The notes beneath the pieces were generated by a model. That model ran no database searches, was not told the DNA's origin, and saw nothing but the letters and a program-made list of their open reading frames with translations. Positions 11,363 through 19,979 of a stretch of DNA of 64,000 bases are shown here, in pieces. Within the stretch, counting starts at the first letter, position 1. Each line of letters starts with the position of its first letter. The stretch is from the NCBI RefSeq assembly GCF_006517535.1, contig NZ_VHQH01000036.1, forward strand, positions 140,638 to 204,637, written 5' to 3'. This DNA is from Schumannella sp. 10F1B-5-1 (GTDB taxonomy: Bacteria > Actinomycetota > Actinomycetes > Actinomycetales > Microbacteriaceae). The translations under genes were made by a program, and so were the position numbers.

Positions 11363-11951
11363 GTCGGCGGTGGATGCGGGGGTCGAGATGAGCAGTCGAG
11401 CCGAGATCGCCCGCGAAGCGCTGCACGAGTTCGCGCCCGCCTCGCAGGTCGGCGCGCTCGTGTCGGAGGAGACCGACGACGACGGCGTCACGACTCTGAC
11501 CTTCGCCGCGACGATGCTCGGCTACCCGGGCTGGCACTGGACCGTCAGCGTCGTGCAGCTCGAGGGCGACGAGCCGACCGTGCTCGAGGCCGAGCTACTG
11601 CCCGGTGACGGAGCCCTGCTCGCGCCCGACTGGGTGCCGTGGTCGGTGCGACTCGAGGAGTACAAGGCCGCGCAGGCGGCCGAGGCCGCCGAACGCGCCG
11701 CCGCCGGGGAGCCGGACGAGGACGCGGATGACGCGGACGACGACGACTTCGGCGGCGAGTCGGAGGACGACGACGCGGACGACGAGGGCGACGACGCCGA
11801 GGACGACGAGGATTCGGACGACGACGGCTTCGGCGACGCCGACGAGCACGGCGAGGACTTCGGCGACGACGTCTACGACGGACTCGACCCCGAGTCGGCC
11901 GTCGAGCACGCGGAGTCGGACGACGCCGAGTCTGACGGCGCAGCGCGCTGA
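11355..11951 (+). CDS. DUF3027 domain protein
   Basis: 198 residues from ATG 11355, overlapping the upstream csp gene by 8 bp. Residues about 13-115 (SSRAEIAREALHEF, YPGWHWTVSVV, LLPGDGALLAPDWVPWSVRLEEYK) fit DUF3027, an uncharacterised actinobacterial family located next to csp. The rest is an extremely acidic Asp/Glu tail (about 125-195) built of short DD/ED repeats. The function is unknown. Position and coupling suggest a role tied to the cold-shock protein, perhaps RNA-related, but this is inference only. Confidence 0.85.
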   Translation: MPESAVDAGVEMSSRAEIAREALHEFAPASQVGALVSEETDDDGVTTLTFAATMLGYPGWHWTVSVVQLEGDEPTVLEAELLPGDGALLAPDWVPWSVRLEEYKAAQAAEAAERAAAGEPDEDADDADDDDFGGESEDDDADDEGDDAEDDEDSDDDGFGDADEHGEDFGDDVYDGLDPESAVEHAESDDAESDGAAR

Positions 11952-12010
11952 TCTGTTGTGGCAGCCTGATGCCGCGGTCGACCAGCGGAATTCGGTCGAA
12001 TCTCCGGGCG

Positions 12011-12037
12011 ACTTCTGAATTATTTCTGAAGTATGGT
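12011..12037 (+). promoter_or_regulatory. Toxin-antitoxin operator and promoter
   Basis: A 22-bp imperfect palindrome at 12011-12032 (18 of 22 symmetric; arms ACTTCTGAA and TTTCTGAAGT) also contains TTCTGAA twice, 11 bp apart, one helical turn. It runs directly into TATGGT (12032-12037), a -10-like box 7 nt before the ATG at 12045. Autorepression by the antitoxin is the obvious reading. Confidence 0.65.
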
Positions 12038-12044
12038 TGGTGGC

Positions 12045-12503
12045 ATGTCCGCCATGGTGCTTCCGCCTCGCTTTGCGTCCTCTGACCTGAGTAGACACTC
12101 CGCGCGGGTGTTCGATGCGGCAGAGGAGCGCCCGGTGGAGGTCACCCGCCGAGATGGCGAGGATCTTGTGCTGATGTCGAAGCGCGAGTCGGACGCGCGC
12201 GACAAGCTGCTCGAGATCGCAGCGACGCTCATCGCCGTCGCCACCGACGATCGCGGAACTCTCGCCGAGAGGATGTCGGACTCCTATCCGTGGATGCTGG
12301 CTTTGTCACCCGCAGATCGGGAGACCTGCGCTCGGGAGCTGCTCTCTGCGGCGCGCGCGTCGTTCTCGACGCACCAGCCCTATCTCGCTCTCGCCGAGAT
12401 GACGTCGTGGTTCGAGACGGCCACGGCGATCGCGGCCGGACTGGGATCGCAGCCCGTCGAGTGGCTCGACCTCACTGAACCGGTGGAGCGCCCCGGCTCG
12501 TGA
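12045..12503 (+). CDS. Phd/YefM-like antitoxin with long C-terminal region
   Basis: 152 residues from ATG 12045 (MSAMVLPPRFASSDLSRHSARVF). The N-terminal 50 residues resemble the Phd/YefM DNA-binding fold (SSDLSRHSARVFDAAEERPVEVTRRDGEDLVLMSKRE). The remainder is helical and much longer than in Phd (SYPWMLALSPADRETCARELLSAARASF). It overlaps the next gene by 4 bp (GTGA), a normal toxin-antitoxin arrangement. The upstream ATG at 12033 overlaps the -10 box, so the second ATG, with leaderless translation, is preferred. The pair interrupts the csp-DUF3027/DUF2530-serC order seen in related genomes. Confidence 0.8.
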   Translation: MSAMVLPPRFASSDLSRHSARVFDAAEERPVEVTRRDGEDLVLMSKRESDARDKLLEIAATLIAVATDDRGTLAERMSDSYPWMLALSPADRETCARELLSAARASFSTHQPYLALAEMTSWFETATAIAAGLGSQPVEWLDLTEPVERPGS

Positions 12504-12838
12504 CGAAAGGCAAGGTTCCACGCCCGGCCAAGAAGTCGGAGTTCGACATCGAGTTCGCCTCGCGCGACGCGACCAGCGGCTGGCGGGATCTCAAGGCGAC
12601 GACTCTGAACGCGCTCGCCGACTCGTGGGATTTCCTGACCAGGACTCCTCTGGAGAGGACGCCGACCAACTATCCGCTCAAGGGCGAGCTGAGCATGGTC
12701 AGCTTCCGCGGTGAAGACTACGAGCGTTGGCAGCACAAGCCGACGCAGGGCGGTGGCTCTCGTATCTGGTTCTTCGTCGTCGGCAAGACCGTCTACCTCG
12801 AGCAGGTGCACACGCACCATCCCAATCGGACGAAGTAG
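12500..12838 (+). CDS. RelE/ParE-like toxin of the pair
   Basis: 112 residues starting at GTG 12500 inside the antitoxin stop. The size, basic N-terminus (MTKGKVPRPAKKSEF), and last strands with an aromatic-basic pattern (GGGSRIWFFVVGKTVYLEQVHTHHPNRTK) fit the RelE/ParE superfamily of ribosome-dependent mRNA endonucleases. The RIWFF and VHTHHPNRTK segments would carry the active-site basic residues. Homology is by pattern only, and the catalytic residues are not individually assigned. It ends 5 bp from the end of the convergent DUF2530 gene. Confidence 0.75.
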   Translation: MTKGKVPRPAKKSEFDIEFASRDATSGWRDLKATTLNALADSWDFLTRTPLERTPTNYPLKGELSMVSFRGEDYERWQHKPTQGGGSRIWFFVVGKTVYLEQVHTHHPNRTK

Positions 12839-12843
12839 TCCCG

Positions 12844-13137
12844 TCAGGGCTCGGAACTGTCGTCTTCAGCGGTAGCGGCCGCGGCCTCCTCGCGCCGGCG
12901 CACCCGCCCGCGGCGGATCTGCGCGTAGACGAGGCCGACCAATCCGAGCGTGATCGCGACGACGGCGGTCCACAGCCAGCCCTCGTGCCCGCCCGCGACG
13001 AGCGGTCGCAGGCCGATCAGCATCCCGCACAGCGCGAGGATCCAGAGCACGAGCCCGACGAGGATCGCCGCGCGATCATCCGTCTTCACGGGAGCCGGGT
13101 CGGGCTTGCGCTCCGAGCTCTTCACGTACCAGCGCAT
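12844..13137 (-). CDS. DUF2530-type small membrane protein
   Basis: 97 residues from ATG 13137. Two membrane helices (about 22-44 AAILVGLVLWILALCGMLIGL and about 55-73 WLWTAVVAITLGLVGLVYA) are followed by an RRGRVRRREE basic-acidic tail. It matches the short DUF2530 proteins next to serC in actinobacteria. The function is unknown. It is convergent with the toxin gene and 67 bp downstream of serC on the same strand. The gap to serC contains repeated CGAACCG heptamers. Confidence 0.7.
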   Translation of the reverse strand: MRWYVKSSERKPDPAPVKTDDRAAILVGLVLWILALCGMLIGLRPLVAGGHEGWLWTAVVAITLGLVGLVYAQIRRGRVRRREEAAAATAEDDSSEP

Positions 13138-13204
13138 CCCGAAGCCCCCGCGAGCCGAACCGTCAGAACCGAACCGACCTGAAACCGAACCGTGGATGCC
13201 GCGC

Positions 13205-14341
<1,137 letters not shown>

Positions 14342-14415
14342 CTACGGCGGCTCGGTGGCAGCACTGACCGTGTGACGGGCCGTGGATGCGGCGCGCGCGG
14401 GCCTGGGGAGGGTCC

Positions 14416-14444
14416 CGGTTTCTGTCGCCCGCGCAGGCTAGGGT
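14416..14444 (+). promoter_or_regulatory. Possible dtxR promoter
   Basis: TAGGGT at 14439-14444 fits an actinobacterial -10 (TANNNT). The hexamer about 17 bp upstream (CGGTTT) is a poor -35. It would start transcription about 65 nt before the ATG. Confidence 0.35.
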
Positions 14445-14516
14445 GAGAACCGATTTCAGCGCCCGTATCGACCACCCGGTCGGGCGTGCACGGCACACGG
14501 TTTCAAGGGGACAGCG

Positions 14517-15209
14517 ATGACCGATCTCGTCGACACCACGGAGATGTACCTCCGCACCATCCTCGACCTCGAAGAAGAGGGGATCGTGCCGCTGCGCGCC
14601 CGCATCTCAGAGCGTCTCGGCCACTCCGGCCCGACCGTGTCGCAGACCATCGGCCGCATGGAGCGCGACGGCCTCGTGCGCGTCGAGGGCGACCGTCACC
14701 TCGAGCTCACCCACGACGGCCGCAGCCGCGCGCTGCACGTCATGCGCAAGCACCGTCTGGCCGAGCGCCTGCTCGCCGACGTGATCGGTCTCGACTGGGC
14801 CTACGTGCACGACGAGGCCTGCCGCTGGGAGCACGTGATGAGCGAGCAGGTCGAGCGTCGCCTGCTCGAGATCCTCGACCACCCGACCGAGTCGCCCTAC
14901 GGCAACCCGATCCCCGCACTCGAGGAGATCGGCGGCGCCAAGTCGAAGCCGTTCCTCGAGGGTGTCGTCAACATCGTCGAGCGCGTGCGCGACGAGAGCG
15001 CGGCCGTCACCGGCACCATCCGCCGCCTGGGCGAGCCCGTGCAGTTCGAGCCGGAGCTGCTCGCGCAGCTGCTCGGCGCGGGCGTCGTCCCGGGCGCCAC
15101 GGCGACGATCGCCTCGGAGGGCTCGTACGTCAGCATCCAGGTCGACGGCCACGGCGACGGGCTCGAGCTGCCCAACGAGGTCGCGATCCACGTCTACGTG
15201 GCGGCGTAG
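14517..15209 (+). CDS. Iron-dependent transcriptional repressor, DtxR/IdeR type
   Basis: 230 residues. N-terminal winged helix (about 1-65), metal-binding and dimerisation domain (about 70-140), and C-terminal SH3-like domain (about 150-228). Ligands match DtxR numbering exactly: primary site H79, E83, H98 and ancillary site M10, C102, E105, H106. Cys102 rather than Asp marks it as iron-responding rather than MntR-like. It should repress iron uptake genes when Fe2+ is bound. No matching siderophore genes occur in this window. Confidence 0.95.
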   Translation: MTDLVDTTEMYLRTILDLEEEGIVPLRARISERLGHSGPTVSQTIGRMERDGLVRVEGDRHLELTHDGRSRALHVMRKHRLAERLLADVIGLDWAYVHDEACRWEHVMSEQVERRLLEILDHPTESPYGNPIPALEEIGGAKSKPFLEGVVNIVERVRDESAAVTGTIRRLGEPVQFEPELLAQLLGAGVVPGATATIASEGSYVSIQVDGHGDGLELPNEVAIHVYVAA

Positions 15210-15236
15210 GGCGCGAGCTCTCGCTCTGTCGCGCCC
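15209..15236 (+). terminator. Hairpin at the end of dtxR
   Basis: GGGCGCGA (15209-15216) and TCGCGCCC (15229-15236) form a perfect 8-bp stem starting at the last base of the stop codon. No T-run follows, so termination strength is uncertain. Confidence 0.4.
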
Positions 15237-15368
15237 TGACGCGCTGACGAACATCCGGTGACGAGTGCGTGACGTGTGTCGCGCCGCGACGCGCAATCCC
15301 GGCATTCCGGGCGTGTCGGACGTACTCTGGTGTCCTCGCGTTCTGTGAGGAAGGAAGAGGAGGGCCGC

Positions 15369-15470
15369 ATGCGCGCTCGGGGCAGCATCCAAACCGTGGA
15401 TGCCCGCGCCGTGTTCCGCATACGGCACACCGTCCGCCCGAGTGTGCCCTGTCACGCTCGGATGAGGTAA
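15369..15470 (+). CDS. Putative 33-residue Arg-rich leader peptide
   Basis: ATG 15369 is preceded by a strong AGGAGG-like site (GAGGAGGG, about 15356-15363) and opens a 33-codon frame with 8 arginines, ending at TAA 15468-15470. The stop overlaps the first bases of an intrinsic terminator. TACTCT at 15323-15328 is a plausible -10. Leader peptide, stop within the hairpin and a following gene make a classical attenuation layout. It could instead be a short independent transcript. Confidence 0.45.
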   Translation: MRARGSIQTVDARAVFRIRHTVRPSVPCHARMR

Positions 15471-15498
15471 GGCGCTGTCGTTCGCGACGGCGCCTTTT
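15469..15498 (+). terminator. Intrinsic terminator or attenuator before the HNH gene
   Basis: AAGGCGCTGTCG-TTCG-CGACGGCGCCTT followed by TTTT: a 12-bp stem (one G-U), UUCG loop and U-tract. It lies 83 bp upstream of the HNH start with no full gene between it and dtxR, so most transcripts entering here would end unless antitermination occurs. Confidence 0.8.
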
Positions 15499-15580
15499 CT
15501 CGTCTTCGGACACCTCTCCTCCGCACCGCGCGCGGGGCTGGATCACCTGCAACCCATGCGGGTCGACTCGAGAGGACGCC

Positions 15581-16078
15581 ATGCGCACCCTGGTACTCAA
15601 CGCCGGATACGAGCCGCTCGCGGTCGTGTCGTTCAAACGAGCGCTCGTGCTCGTGATGAGCGGCAAAGCCGCGATCCTGGCCCGCGACGACGGGCACCCG
15701 GTGCTCGCGACCTCGGGGGAGTGGGATCGGCCGGCGGTGATCCTGCTCACGCGCTATGTGCGGCTGCCGCACGGGCGTCAGGTTCCCGTGTCGCGGCGGG
15801 GCGTGCTGCGGCGCGACTCGCAGCGCTGCGGCTACTGCGGCGCCGCGGCCTCGACGATCGACCACGTGATGCCGCGCTCGCGCGGGGGAGCGGACAGCTG
15901 GGAGAACCTGGTCGCGTGCTGCCTGCGCTGCAACAACGTGAAGGGCGACAAGACGCCGCAGGAGATGGGCTGGACGCTGCGGCACATTCCCAAGGCGCCG
16001 CACGGAACCGCGTGGATGGTGCGCGGGGTCGAGCGTCCGCAGGACGAGTGGAGCCCGTTCCTCGCCGACGCGGCGTGA
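15581..16078 (+). CDS. HNH endonuclease family protein
   Basis: 165 residues from ATG 15581, with AGAGGA about 8 nt upstream. The N-terminal half (MRTLVLNAGYEPLAVVSFKRALVLVMSGKA) is the conserved extension of the actinobacterial HNH proteins. The HNH motif spans about 82-127: two zinc-ligand pairs CGYC and CLRC, catalytic IDHVMPRSRGG, and the N-containing ENLVACCLRCNNVKGDKTP. It is a predicted metal-dependent DNA nuclease of unknown cellular role, widely conserved and so probably not a selfish element. It is preceded by the leader peptide and terminator. Confidence 0.9.
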   Translation: MRTLVLNAGYEPLAVVSFKRALVLVMSGKAAILARDDGHPVLATSGEWDRPAVILLTRYVRLPHGRQVPVSRRGVLRRDSQRCGYCGAAASTIDHVMPRSRGGADSWENLVACCLRCNNVKGDKTPQEMGWTLRHIPKAPHGTAWMVRGVERPQDEWSPFLADAA

Positions 16079-16280
16079 GGGGCTGGCCGGGCTGGGCCGG
16101 CTGGGCTGGGCCTGGGCTGCCCGCCGGGGCGGCTCGCGCGTGCCCGTTTCGGTGGGGTCTTCTCCAATTGCTTTTGCTGAGCATCCATCGCGATTCCGGA
16201 GCTTTTCGGCTGTTCAGCGTGCGGATCCGCGCGAAAACCGCCGCCCCCGCTCTGGGGACTGACCTTCTCGTTATCTCAGC

Positions 16281-16309
16281 GTGACAATCGTTGGTGAGTC
16301 GTTTACCCT
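16281..16309 (+). promoter_or_regulatory. Promoter of the CHAP hydrolase gene
   Basis: GTGACA (16281-16286) and TACCCT (16304-16309) are separated by 17 bp, giving a start about 16316 and a leader of about 23 nt. The 200 bp before it contain a GGGCT/GGCTGG-rich run (16080-16125) and no gene. Confidence 0.65.
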
Positions 16310-16338
16310 CGAAAGGTCGCTTACCCGGAGGCTGTGCT

Positions 16339-17751
16339 GTGACGGAACCCGAGATCCCCGATTCGTTGGGGTTTCTCTTCGGTGACCTGACTGAGTCGGG
16401 CGCTGATCGCGAGAAGAACCAGACCACGCCGAAGACGCTCGAGAACTCGAGTGCTTCCGCGCCCGCTGAGCGACCCTTCCCGTCGCGTCGCGAGCTGCGC
16501 GCCCAGCGCGAGGCCGCCGAGCGTGCTCTGGCTCGCGGGCTCGAGGTTCCCGCCGTCGAGGCGCCCGCTGCTTCCGTCGCTCCTTCTGCTGCGACCACGC
16601 CGGCCGAGTCGGCGGATGCGGTGCTCGCGAGCATCCTCGGTGCCGCTCCGGCCGCCGCGGCTCCCGCCGTCGCCGCTCCCGCTTCCCCCGCTCCGGTCGA
16701 GTCGGCTTCGGCCGCTCCCGCTGAGCCCGCCCGCGTCGTCCCCGCCGCCACGGTCGAGCCGGTCGTCGCACCCGCCGCCGCTCTCGTGGTCTCCTCGACC
16801 GCGATCGAGCGCATCGCGCCGGCCGCCGAGTCGGTCACCGCCGAGGTCGCTCCCGCGCCCCAGGCCGAGCTGCCCGGCATCCCGGCGCCGGCGTCGGTCG
16901 CGCATCCCGAGCTCGTCCCCGCCGCGTCGGCCGTTCCCGCCGCCGCCCGCGTGCGCCGCCCCGCGCGTGCCGCTCGCCCGGCCGCCGGTGCCGCGTTCTC
17001 GAAGCCGGCCGCCGCATCCGCGAAGCCCGCCTCGGCGTCGAAGCGCAGCATCCGCCAGCGAATCACCGCGACCGGCACGATGGTTCTCGTCGGCGGTCTG
17101 TTCGCGTCGCTGGCCCTGCCGGCGTACGCCTTCGACGACAGCGGCGCCCCGACGGCCGCCACGCAGCGCGCGCTCGAGGGCAGCACCCAGAAGCTCGACG
17201 TGGCCGACGACGTCGCCGTCGGAACGACCGCGCGCGACGCCTACGGCGTGACGAGCGCGGCCGACCTCCGCGGCCTCTACGCGAACGCGCTGCGTCAGAA
17301 GAACCTGCAGGCCTACCTGAACTCGGGTGCGAAGGCTCTCGGCGACGACTACCCGTGGGCGACCGACCTGACGCGCAGCGAGGGCGGCGGTCTGTCGCCG
17401 CTGCGCTACTACTACCGCGAGTGCGTCGACTTCGTCGCCTGGCGCCTGAACCGCGACGCCGGCACGACGAGCGCCCCGTACAAGTGGGACTGGTCGACGC
17501 TGACGCCGAACGGCGGCAACGCGAGCAACTGGAAGGCCGCCTGGATCAACCACGGCTGGGCCACCGGCAACACCCCCGAGGTCGGCGCCGTGGCGTGGTT
17601 CAACTACAACCACGTCGCCTATGTCAGCGGCATCCTCGGCGACGGCTCGGTGCTGCTCGAGGAGTACAACATGGGCGGCAAGCACGTCTACGGGCAGCGC
17701 GTGGTGCAGCCCAGCGAGGTGCCGCTCTTCCTCTACGCGCCGCCCGCCTGA
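16339..17751 (+). CDS. Membrane-anchored CHAP-domain peptidoglycan hydrolase
   Basis: 470 residues from GTG 16339, with GGAGG 7 nt upstream. Residues about 1-235 are a disordered Ala/Pro/Val-rich cytoplasmic segment. One membrane helix follows (GTMVLVGGLFASLALPAYAF, about 248-267). The outer part ends in a CHAP domain: catalytic Cys in YYYRECVDFVAWRL, His in WFNYNHVAYVSG and an acidic/Asn residue in LLEEYNMGG. It should cleave amide bonds in peptidoglycan during growth or division. The very long low-complexity N-terminus is the unusual part. It has its own sigma-A-like promoter. Confidence 0.88.
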   Translation: MTEPEIPDSLGFLFGDLTESGADREKNQTTPKTLENSSASAPAERPFPSRRELRAQREAAERALARGLEVPAVEAPAASVAPSAATTPAESADAVLASILGAAPAAAAPAVAAPASPAPVESASAAPAEPARVVPAATVEPVVAPAAALVVSSTAIERIAPAAESVTAEVAPAPQAELPGIPAPASVAHPELVPAASAVPAAARVRRPARAARPAAGAAFSKPAAASAKPASASKRSIRQRITATGTMVLVGGLFASLALPAYAFDDSGAPTAATQRALEGSTQKLDVADDVAVGTTARDAYGVTSAADLRGLYANALRQKNLQAYLNSGAKALGDDYPWATDLTRSEGGGLSPLRYYYRECVDFVAWRLNRDAGTTSAPYKWDWSTLTPNGGNASNWKAAWINHGWATGNTPEVGAVAWFNYNHVAYVSGILGDGSVLLEEYNMGGKHVYGQRVVQPSEVPLFLYAPPA

Positions 17752-17832
17752 TCTGCTGGTCTTCTCCCCGTCGGCGGTCGGTGGGATGCTGACCTCAGTG
17801 GCGCCGAGCGGTGCCGGAATCGAGGGAGCATC

Positions 17833-18255
17833 GTGGCCATCCTGAACCCGTACCTGAACTTCCGCGACAACGCGCGCGAGGCGATGGAGTTCTACCAGTC
17901 GGTGCTCGGCGGCGAGCTGAACATCAACACCTTCGGCGACTTCCAGATGCCGGGCATCGAGGAGGCGGAGATGGGCAAGGTCATGCACGCCCAGCTCGAG
18001 ACGCCGTCGGGCTTCACCCTGATGGGCTCCGACACCCCCGCCTACATGGACTTCGCGCCCGGCACGAACTTCAGCGTCTCGCTGAGCGGCGACGAGGTCG
18101 ACGAGCTGCGCGGCTACTGGGCGAAGCTCAGCGAGGGCGCGACGATCCAGCAGGAGCTCGCCCCGGCGCCGTGGGGCGGCGAGTTCGGCATGCTCGTCGA
18201 CAAGTTCGGCATCGCGTGGCTCGTGAACGTGAACAAGGAAGCCGATCTGGGCTGA
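17833..18255 (+). CDS. VOC/PhnB-like family protein
   Basis: 140 residues from GTG 17833 with GGGAG upstream. It has the betaalphabeta-betabetabeta pattern of the vicinal-oxygen-chelate (glyoxalase/bleomycin resistance) fold of the PhnB subgroup: LNPYLNFRDNAREAMEFYQSVLGGEL at the start and WGGEFGMLVDKFGIAWLVNV at the end. Substrate is unknown. A second VOC protein of the same subgroup is at 27092. It ends 29 bp before the hairpin that overlaps the tRNA-Arg promoter. Confidence 0.9.
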   Translation: MAILNPYLNFRDNAREAMEFYQSVLGGELNINTFGDFQMPGIEEAEMGKVMHAQLETPSGFTLMGSDTPAYMDFAPGTNFSVSLSGDEVDELRGYWAKLSEGATIQQELAPAPWGGEFGMLVDKFGIAWLVNVNKEADLG

Positions 18256-18283
18256 CGGTCACCCATCCGCCCGCCCGGAATTC

Positions 18284-18322
18284 AGAGGCCGGTGGCTCGA
18301 TAGACTCGAGCCACCGGCCTCT
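18284..18322 (+). promoter_or_regulatory. tRNA-Arg -10 box inside a perfect 16-bp inverted repeat
   Basis: AGAGGCCGGTGGCTCG (18284-18299) and its exact complement at 18307-18322 flank a 7-nt loop ATAGACT. TAGACT (18301-18306) is a good -10 box 10 bp before the tRNA start. The right arm includes the first six bases of the tRNA. A -35 is not obvious. Confidence 0.7.
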
Positions 18323-18388
18323 GTAGCTCAATGGAAGAGCAGCTCCGTCCTAAGGAGAGGGTTGGGGGTTCGAGTCCCTCCAGGGGCA
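18317..18388 (+). tRNA. tRNA-Arg (CCT anticodon)
   Basis: Cloverleaf: acceptor GCCTCTG pairs with CAGGGGC, D-stem GCTC/GAGC, anticodon loop GTCCTAA with anticodon CCT, T-arm GGGGG-TTCGAGT-CCCTC, discriminator A. The first pair of the anticodon stem is G-A. Genomic CC follows but not a full CCA. It reads the rare AGG codon. Confidence 0.95.
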
Positions 18389-18403
18389 CCGATCGACGGC
18401 GGT

Positions 18404-19951
18404 TCAGACCGTCACCGACAGGTCGCTGAAAACGGCTGAGCCCTCGCCGACAACGACGGGGCCGACGAACGCGCCGATGAACCCTCGCGGAGGCCCCGGG
18501 GCGATCCGCGCCACGTCGACTCGAGAGATCTCGCGATCATCGGCGACGCAGGTGACCACGAGATCGACGACACGCACGCCGAGCGAGACCGGTGCCCCGG
18601 CGACCGTGGCCGACCGCGTGAGCTCACGGACGACGCCGTCGGTCACGATGCGCACGATGACGGTGCCGTCGACGTCGACCGACAACTCGAGGTGATTCGA
18701 TTCGGAGACACGAAGCAGCAGGCCGCCGCGCAGGTCGGCGCGCCGTCCGGCCAGCTCGACCGTGGCCTGGACCGCGGCTCGCTCCGCCGGCAGTCGCGTG
18801 AGCAGGGCCGAGATCGTCCCTCGTGTGCTCGGATCGTCGCCCGCCGTGAGCTGCACGCGCGACCCTGCGCTCCACTCGGCGAACGCCGCGGGGAAGCGCC
18901 CGACGCCGACCCAGTCCGCATCGGCGGCCCCGCGGCCGCGCGGTGCGGCGTCGAGCCCGTCGGTCGTGGCCGGGCTCGCCGTGGCCGACCGAGACGTGAC
19001 GTCGTGGGGGATGACCAACTCGGTTGCGACGCGTCCGGTGCCCGGAGCGAACACGGGTCGTCGGTCGTGCCACTCGACCGCTACCAGCGACGTGCGGCGT
19101 CCGAGCAGGCCCCGCCGCCCGTCGACCGGATGGAGCGCGAGCACCGTCGCCCAGGTTCGGCCGAGGGCGTCGTCGACCAGGTCGGCGTGCCCGACCGCGG
19201 TGATGGCCGCATCCGGCCCGAGATCGCGATGGCTGAGTCGCGGGTTGCCGGGGTCGCCGAGCCAGGGACCCGCCATCGCGTCGGCGTAGGCGACGCAGAC
19301 GGCATGCTCGAGGTCGGTGCCGCCCTCGGCGCAGACCAGCACCCATCCGCCGCCGGGGCGCGGGACGATGTGCGGACCCTCGGCCCAGACGGCGCGGGCG
19401 TCGGCACCGCGCCAGATGACGAGCAGCTCGCCGAGAAGAGCGCCGGTCGAGATGTCGATGCGACTGAGCCAGACCTCGGTCTGCCCTGGCCAGTCGGCAT
19501 CGGCGACCACACGGGTCCCGCAGAGCCAGACGTCGTCGCCGTCGACCGTGAGCGAGGGGTCGAATCCGCCGACGTCGTCGATCCAGATCGGGTCGGACCA
19601 GGGGCCGCTCGCATCCGTGGCGGTGACGAGGAAGTGGCCGGTGCGCCCGGGCCAGGACCCGTCGTCGGGACCGACGACGGTGCAGACGACGACCAGCTGA
19701 TCGCCGACGACGCGGATGGTGGGCGCGTAGAGACCCGATGATCCATCGAGCCCGGCGAGGTCGAGCTGCTCGGGCCGATGGATGGCGTGTCCGAGAGCGG
19801 ACCAGTTCTGCAGGTCGGTCGACGCATGGATCGGCAGGCCGGGAAGGTGCTCGAACGTCGAGGTGACGAGGTAGAACGTGTCGCCTCGCCGGCAGATGCT
19901 CGGGTCGGGGTGACTGCCGGGCAGGATGGGATTGCGGAGCGTGCGCGTCAT
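18404..19951 (-). CDS. Glycoside hydrolase family 43 (beta-xylosidase/arabinofuranosidase-like)
   Basis: 515 residues from ATG 19951, with AGAGG upstream. Five-bladed propeller at about 1-320 with the GH43 residues: general base Asp in LPGSHPDPSICRRGDTFYLVTS, pKa-modulating Asp in DVGGFDPSL, and general acid Glu in VWAEGPHIVPRPGG. The C-terminal part (about 345-515) is a beta-sandwich like the one in family 43 xylosidases. No signal peptide, so it should act in the cytoplasm on imported xylo- or arabino-oligosaccharides. It follows lacI on the same strand, 28 bp away. Confidence 0.92.
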   Translation of the reverse strand: MTRTLRNPILPGSHPDPSICRRGDTFYLVTSTFEHLPGLPIHASTDLQNWSALGHAIHRPEQLDLAGLDGSSGLYAPTIRVVGDQLVVVCTVVGPDDGSWPGRTGHFLVTATDASGPWSDPIWIDDVGGFDPSLTVDGDDVWLCGTRVVADADWPGQTEVWLSRIDISTGALLGELLVIWRGADARAVWAEGPHIVPRPGGGWVLVCAEGGTDLEHAVCVAYADAMAGPWLGDPGNPRLSHRDLGPDAAITAVGHADLVDDALGRTWATVLALHPVDGRRGLLGRRTSLVAVEWHDRRPVFAPGTGRVATELVIPHDVTSRSATASPATTDGLDAAPRGRGAADADWVGVGRFPAAFAEWSAGSRVQLTAGDDPSTRGTISALLTRLPAERAAVQATVELAGRRADLRGGLLLRVSESNHLELSVDVDGTVIVRIVTDGVVRELTRSATVAGAPVSLGVRVVDLVVTCVADDREISRVDVARIAPGPPRGFIGAFVGPVVVGEGSAVFSDLSVTV

Positions 19952-19979
19952 CGCGGGCCTCTCGGTGGCAGGTGGTGGC

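Noticed and set aside
12727..13182. 151-codon plus-strand frame after the toxin gene
   Set aside because: It is antisense to DUF2530 and out of frame with the toxin, without homology.
16079..16280. c-di-AMP (ydaO) riboswitch before the CHAP hydrolase
   Set aside because: Such riboswitches often precede wall hydrolases, but the conserved cores are not seen and the promoter lies only 30 bp before the start.
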